64,000 nucleotides of DNA, from assembly GCA_011109175.1 (NCBI GenBank), contig RDEW01000022.1:1-64000 (forward strand), in the 5' to 3' direction. A model generated the notes under the pieces. That model was not told the origin of the DNA. It worked only from the letters and a program-made list of their open reading frames with translations, and ran no database searches. How positions within the stretch are numbered: the first letter of the stretch is position 1; each line of letters starts with the position of its first letter. This document shows, one piece after another, positions 58,170 to 64,000 of the stretch. Origin of the DNA: Dicyema japonicum. Its lineage: Eukaryota > Dicyemida > Rhombozoa > Dicyemidae. A program made the position numbers and the translations under genes.

Positions 58170-60479
58170 CCACCTGTACCAGAAACATTTGTTCCTTTGA
58201 TTAATTAATTAAATAAATTTAAAATATAAAAAAAACAATAAAAAAAAGAAATATTAATTATTTCTTAGTCTTTAGTCAGAATTATTCAACTCTCGAATTT
58301 TTTTTGTTTGCTCCTTATTTTTGGTGGTTTCACTATTCATTTTACTTTTAATGATTATTTATTCTCGGAGATATATTTCAATATTGTACACTCTTCTATG
58401 ATGAAATTAGTGAAAACTCAGTCGTGAATCGTTTTCAGACGTGACTGAAAGAGATCATTCTCGTCGATGGTTACAAAAATGCGATATTTGTCAGTGAACT
58501 GTAGATGACAATAATCACTCATTACAATGTCAGAAGGTACAGTAAGGTCCATTGCACTAACCACGTAGAAGGTTCTCTGAAGAAATCCATAATCAGAAAT
58601 CATTTTATGGATCATCCACAACAAGTCAGATAATCTTTAATTATCCATTTCTGGCACATTTTATGATATCCAGTATTATTTTTATATTAACTAGTAATAT
58701 ATTGAAGATTATATACAATGTCGTTACACATCTCAAGCACCGTACTATTTATTTTTTGATTTAGGATCGCCAGATTAAAGAGATAGTATACAACTCAGTT
58801 ACTACAGTCATAAAAGACACATCTTTCCGAGCATCATTTCTGTCCATATCTGTCTTTATGAAACTCCTCCAGTGAGGTACGAATATAAAACTTAATAAAT
58901 AGAGCTTTTCAGTATATAATATCTTTTGACAAAAACTGTTCCAACTGATAAATTCAAAGTATCAACCATCTATACCTGGAGACATTTTAAAGTTGGGTGC
59001 TAAAGTTTTTACCAGATTACCAAATTGGTTCAACACGGAATTAAAATATCTTCCGTTGCAGGTGTTCTAATAAGCGAGATGGAATAATCGAAGAGAAACT
59101 CCACACCACGTTGCAAAAATAAGGTCTCGAATTCATCATTTAGAATTTGAATTAAACCAAAAAAGAAATCTCTCTATATTCTCTTATTTTTTAGTCCAAA
59201 TTATTAACTCCGGTAACACAAGAAATAGGAAAGTAATTTTACTCTCATTCATCTTGCACAAACGACTTGAAAGATGTTCAAAGTAGAACAGAATTCTTGG
59301 ACAGTGTGATGATCAAAATCAGAGTAATGTAATATCCAGGCATTTTTTCTCATAATTTAATCAGACATTCAAGAAATATCCTGGATAGTTCTCAAGGGAG
59401 AGCATGTAGTTATCTCATATCTTAGAAGGTTTTTAAGAATTTGGTAATGGCTTCGTATAAGGTGAGGAGACCATCATCCCGCTTTCTCGTCCGTTGAATC
59501 CGTACTGACTTTTATTCAGGAGACACTGGTGTAGGATTGTTTAAAGGGAGTTTGTATGTTAAATCAAAGCATTGTCAATCTTAAACTGTCAGGAATGATC
59601 GTAGATCCAAAATTTGCCTCTTTTCCCATTGCCATTTAAACTGGATAACCACGGTCCACCATTTGCGGTAGTTAGGGTTCCTTCCGGATAGTTGAGTCTG
59701 AAAGTGAGTGCCGCGTGGGGGAAGTCCGCCGGGCTAGACGATTTCCTTGCAGCTCTTGGATCAGGATCACTTAGTTTGTTGTAAACTTTATCCTTTTCTT
59801 TTAAACCACTTATCGTGCAGATAGGGCTTTATAGCTTGCAATACCTTAATGTTGAGTTTAAGAATTTACAGATTAAGGCCATTTTAACTCGATTACACTG
59901 ATTTCTTTAATATATTGATGATGATTGTAATTATTTTAGTATATTGGGTGATGTCAGCATCTCCCAATAATCTCCGTACTTTCCTCGAGTTTATCTTGGG
60001 ATCCCAATACTCGATATCTAACCGTGCTCAGGAAATGTACGTGGAAATCGATTGAAGATGGTTGATACTGTGAATACATTGAGAAATAACAGCAAACTAC
60101 AAATTTAACTTATAAAAATCCCACAGTCGTGTTTGAATGATAGGTCCTCCAAGCGAAAATTCATCTCGTATCACTGATGTGGACCCCTTCCATGAAAAAA
60201 TTCTTATTTACAAATACACAGAGAACCAAAAGTTCAATTTTCTCTGATTCTTCAAAAAGGAGACATTAACTAAAATCTATTTTTGATTTCCTTAAAGCAA
60301 TCATGTAGCGGAATCGGTCAAATTGTTTTTAAATTTTCATTGAAAACTAAAATATTTTGTCTGCCTAAATCCGAAAATCCAAATTAAAATGTCCACAATG
60401 ATGAATCAAATAATTAATAATTTAATATATTTAATTATATTAGTTAAAATTTGAAAGGAAAAAAGGAGAAGGGTCACTT
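58170..60479. other. Mostly no gene recognised
   Basis: A 68-codon minus frame at 58418-58624 has no known motif. 59697-59755 reads AAWGKSAGLDDF on the plus strand, probably a tiny LINE reverse transcriptase remnant. Confidence 0.35.
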
Positions 60480-63400
60480 GCGTTACCTGATGGTATGAAT
60501 GTAATTCTTGCCATATCCGAGAGCGTTGTGGCAGATGACCCAAAAGAATGGGCGAGGCAGGTAGTCCTGCAGGTACGTAGCAGGCTATCTCGAATGCCTG
60601 GAATGGATGGCCATACTTGGCGGAGCTCTGCAGTGGCAGATTCAGTACTGCTATATCTGTGAGTGAACTCAAGAAGATGGCTGTAGGCAAAGAGGGTACT
60701 GGTCTAAAGGGGCGGGGACCAGGTGACCACAACTGTCAAAGAGAGCACGAGCACCAGAGCTGTGATACGTTGCAGCTCAAGCATGTTTATGAGGTCTTTG
60801 CGCGGAATCTCGCTGCAGCGGCAGATGTCCCACTTGAGGACCGTAGATTTACCCGCAAGATTCCTCATTGTAAGGTTAACGGTGGAGTGTTAACCTGCAT
60901 CAATAAGGCTGTGGCTTATGCGGTGGAGGCTAAGCCAGTAGGGTCATTGGGTGACATCTCCCTAGTGCTGTATGCAGCACAGATCACCTATGAGGAATTG
61001 ACGGACAAGCCCAGACCACCCAGTAAATGGAGGGAGCAGATCTGTGCCAAGATTGCTTGGAGACAGACTGAGCTGGAAGCACTGGAGGGGCACATAAGTA
61101 GTGTGGCGAGAGGGGTTAGAGGGGCTATAGTAAAGGGGCTAATTAGTAAACTCCGTGTTCCCAAATGGGACCTCAAAGAGTTGAGGAGGGCAAAGGTGGA
61201 GTTAAGAGGGGCATAATGGTGTATAAGAGGAAACTCTATACACATGAAAGTCGGTGTAAGAGAAGGAGAGAAAATAATCTGTTTGAGTTTAATCGCAGAT
61301 TGTTTTACCGTCGCCTACACGAAAATGGCCATAGTGTATGTTCCCAGCAGGACGCGGAAATGCTTTCCACATGGGGTAGTATGTGGGAGGCTAAACCACG
61401 CAGAGGAAATGCGTGGAATGTCCCGTACAGCGCCGCTCCTTTCTTGGCGGAATCTTGCGGAATTTTCGATTTTCGCAAGAAATTTGAGGCGGTAGTGAGA
61501 CATCTCCCTGATTGGAAGACGACCGGGGTCGATAAAGTTTATAATTTCTTTATCAAAAGATGCACTTCATTACACGAGTCTATGTGTCGTGTATTACAGA
61601 AAAGCATCACTAACCCGGAAACGATTCCTGATTGGGCATGCACAGGGACAACTTATTTGATCCCAAAGCTGGACAACCCCCAGTCTGCTGCAGATTATCG
61701 ACCGATAACCTGCATGCCAACCCTGTATAAGCTGATGACCAAATTGGTGGCTAATGAGGTCAGGAGCTTTGTAGACGCAAATGGGATTCTCTCCGAGAAT
61801 CAGTTGGGAACTGTGCGAAATTGTCAGGGGGCAAAAGAGCAGGCTTTGATCAACAAATGCCTTTCTGTGTCTCACGGAAACTCACTTTTGTCTATGTGGG
61901 TGGATGTGAAGAAGGCTTACGATTCAGTTGATCATTCTTACCTTGTCGAGTGCCTACACAGTCTGTGTATGCCTGTGTGGTTCATCAGCTTTGTAGTGGC
62001 TGTGATGAATAGGTGGAGTATTCATCTGAACTATAATAGGCACCGGATAGGCGAGGTAAAACTCAAGAGGGGGATCCTTCAGGGGGATAGCATGTCTCCG
62101 CTACTCTTTGTTCTCTGTTTGGAGCCATTGAGTCGCCGCCTCAATGACCGGTTTGAGCAAATACCAGTTCATTGTGAAGGGGTCTGTTTCAGTACAAATC
62201 ACCTTCTTTTTATCGATGACTTGAAGATGTATGCTCGAACAGCCGAGGAGCTCTACTCCATGGGGGTCTGTGCCAGGGAATTCTTTGAGAGTATAGGGCT
62301 AGATTTGAATTATTCAAAGTCTGCGACTAACACGCAAGTATGTAGCGAGTTAGTAAGAGTCCTAGAGGAACACGAAGGATATAAGTATCTGGGTGTTACC
62401 GAATCTCCAAAGTCCCTTATAATGCCTGAGACAAAGCGACAAATTACTGAAGGCATCCGTAAAAGAGCAGCGTTATTGTGTAAGACGTCTCTAAATGCAA
62501 GGAATTTGTTCCTAGCATTAAATGAGTATGCTGTCTCGCTGCTAAACTACTACATAGGTGTTGTGGAGTTTGAGCCCAAAGAGTATGATGAGATGGATGT
62601 TATGATCCGTGGAGTACTCAGAGAGAACCATGTCCATGTGTTGGCAGCCAATAAGGAGAGACTATATTTACCCCGTGATAAATTCGGCCGTGGACTGTGT
62701 GGAGTAGTCCAACTAAGTGAGCGTATCCTAATGCGAATGCACGACACCCTGATAGCTGGGTCAAGTGTGTCTGCTAGGAAGCACGCCATAATAACGACCG
62801 AGAAAACACGGGCAACCCACCTAGGCACTATCAGACCTTTTTTGTCTGCTAAGTATGGTGTTGATGATGGTGGGCTAGTAAATGTGAAGGCGTTGATCGA
62901 ATTACAATATAATAATTTGATGGAAAAGATCAACTTAAAAAGCCTTCATAAGGTCCTCTTCAGAGCATTGGACAACCCACATGTCGACCTTAAGTCGTCG
63001 ACAATATGGCTAAAATACGGTGACAACTCACCTCGATCGGAGGCGTTGTACACGTATATGCAAGACCGCAATATTTTTTGGGGTCGATCAACAAATACAT
63101 GTCCCCACTGTAAGTCAAGGAGCATGTCGGTTGATCATTTAGCCACTCGATGTGGATCCATGCTCTGCCACGACTATGTGTGGAGGCACAACGAGGTAGT
63201 AAGGAGTCTTCATCTTCTACTATGCAATAAGTATGGTATTCGCCACACCAGAAAGTTGCGGACTCATAAGGTGCAATCTGTAGTAGAGAACACCAGGGTC
63301 CAAATTAAGGTAGACAGTGTTATCCGTACCTCGGTGCTAGTCAAGCACAATAAACCGGACATTGTGGTACACGATAAGGAGTCTGGCCAAGTCCTTATCA

Positions 63401-63660
63401 TAGAGGTTGGCATCACGTCTCAAGACCGTTGCAGCTCCAGGCCTATCTACAGTCACTGTTAAACCCTAGAGAGCCTGACACTGGAGTATAGGAGGCAGAG
63501 CCCTGAGATGCCATATGGGCAGAGGGTTCAATTAGACAAGGCGCTCTCGGAGTTGTTTCAGCAACCAGAATCGAACCTGCCTGAGGAGGCTGGCGAACAG
63601 GCAGGCGAGGAAGGTTGTTGATTAATAAATATATTAACTTTTTTATTGTTTATTAAATAA
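60480..63660 (+). mobile_element. RLE-type LINE (R4/Dong-like), nearly full-length
   Basis: The best preserved element. N-terminal coding is split over frames (ATG at 60495, then 60617-61216); the main frame is 61165-63462 (765 codons). Motifs in order: LIPKLDNPQSAADYRPITC, NQLGTVRNCQG, VDVKKAYDSVDH (first catalytic Asp), GILQGDSMSPLLF, LLFIDDLKMYA (FIDD, a form seen in R4/Dong-type elements), YKYLGV, a CxxC-x8-H-x4-C finger (CPHCKSRSMSVDHLATRC) and the nuclease segment KPDIVVHDKESGQVLIIEVG. The protein then ends early: compared with 52035-52566, some 200 nt between the nuclease and the 3' UTR are missing. A frame change near 61215 separates the N-terminal part. This copy is therefore probably inactive although the polymerase core reads clean. 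Confidence 0.9.
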
Positions 63661-63689
63661 AGTGGGGTTAGTTAAAATTTATATTTTAA

Positions 63690-63935
63690 TGTGGTTAACC
63701 ATTTGGTTGAGGTGGATGATACCTATGCACCCACATTTATTGAGCATGCGCGAAAGCTAGTCAAACAAAATAACAAATATGAAAGTTCTAGAAGTATTCC
63801 ACCATGTGAACAACAACAGAGCTGCAGGATGCGATGGAGTTCCAGGGGAATTACTCAAATACGCTCCCGATACGAAAAGGATGGACAGACTAACGGAAAT
63901 GATATCGAAAAACATGGCACAAGCGAAACCATAAA
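63690..63935 (+). mobile_element. LINE reverse transcriptase N-terminal fragment
   Basis: The plus strand reads NNNRAAGCDGVPGELLKYAP then RMDRLTEMISKNMA, matching NNRSPGPDTINPELLKYG of the endonuclease-type LINE at 32.9 kb. It breaks off before the palm. Confidence 0.62.
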
Positions 63936-64000
63936 CAGTGTTTACCTGTAACGTGAATGTGCTTTAACTTAACCATTATTAATAAAGTGTATTATACATG

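Noticed and set aside
60406-60732. 108-codon minus-strand open frame
   Set aside because: Antisense to the 5' coding part of the RLE-type LINE; no motif of its own.
62550-62933. 127-codon minus-strand open frame with Ser/Ile-rich sequence
   Set aside because: Antisense shadow of the reverse transcriptase frame.

Overview
This is AT-rich eukaryotic DNA in which recognisable genes are sparse and most identifiable sequence is decayed non-LTR retrotransposon (LINE/SINE) material. No rRNA gene, tRNA gene, CRISPR array or bacterial operon is visible. Gene models only emerge once introns of about 21-26 nt (most often 23) are allowed. Such introns appear in three unrelated families: a Rab-like GTPase/J-domain gene (DNAJC27/RBJ type, 27793-28780), a family of small single-pass membrane proteins (9890-10744, 23035-23886, 43279-44097, all minus strand) and a pair of small proteins of unknown function (50237-50585 and 52962-53328). 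DNAJC27-type genes are well known from animals, and introns this short are known from a few reduced lineages such as dicyemids, so a reduced or parasitic animal is my best guess. That is inference; the sequence does not name the organism.

Layout. 1-9 kb: old LINE fragments and featureless AT-rich DNA. 9.2-11.2 kb and 20.9-24.4 kb: a direct segmental duplication, each copy carrying one membrane-protein gene. The first copy reads as an intact six-exon gene. The second is a pseudogene and was later split by a 1.84-kb LINE flanked by an 11-bp target-site duplication. 11.8-17.5 kb: a LINE Gag fragment, a decayed DDX11/CHL1-like helicase exon, an unassigned spliced candidate and a LINE C-terminus. 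25-31 kb: SINE pieces, the DNAJC27-like gene and LINE fragments. 31.3-34.2 kb: the longest endonuclease-type LINE copy. 35-41 kb: nested LINE debris and a SINE head. 43-44 kb: the divergent third membrane-protein gene. 47 kb: a full-length SINE. 50-53.3 kb: the two-member small-protein family with a shared upstream block and a 44-bp minisatellite. 51-64 kb: further LINE copies, ending with a nearly full-length RLE-type (R4/Dong-like) element at 60480-63660.

The transposons form an interacting set. The endonuclease-type LINE shares its 5' start and the coding sequence near its 3' end with short internally deleted derivatives (19945-20372, 51515-51815, 57735-58168). A tRNA-headed SINE carries the terminal ~45 bp of the same LINE group, so it is probably mobilised by that LINE. 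The host genes shown here have no obvious functional link to one another.
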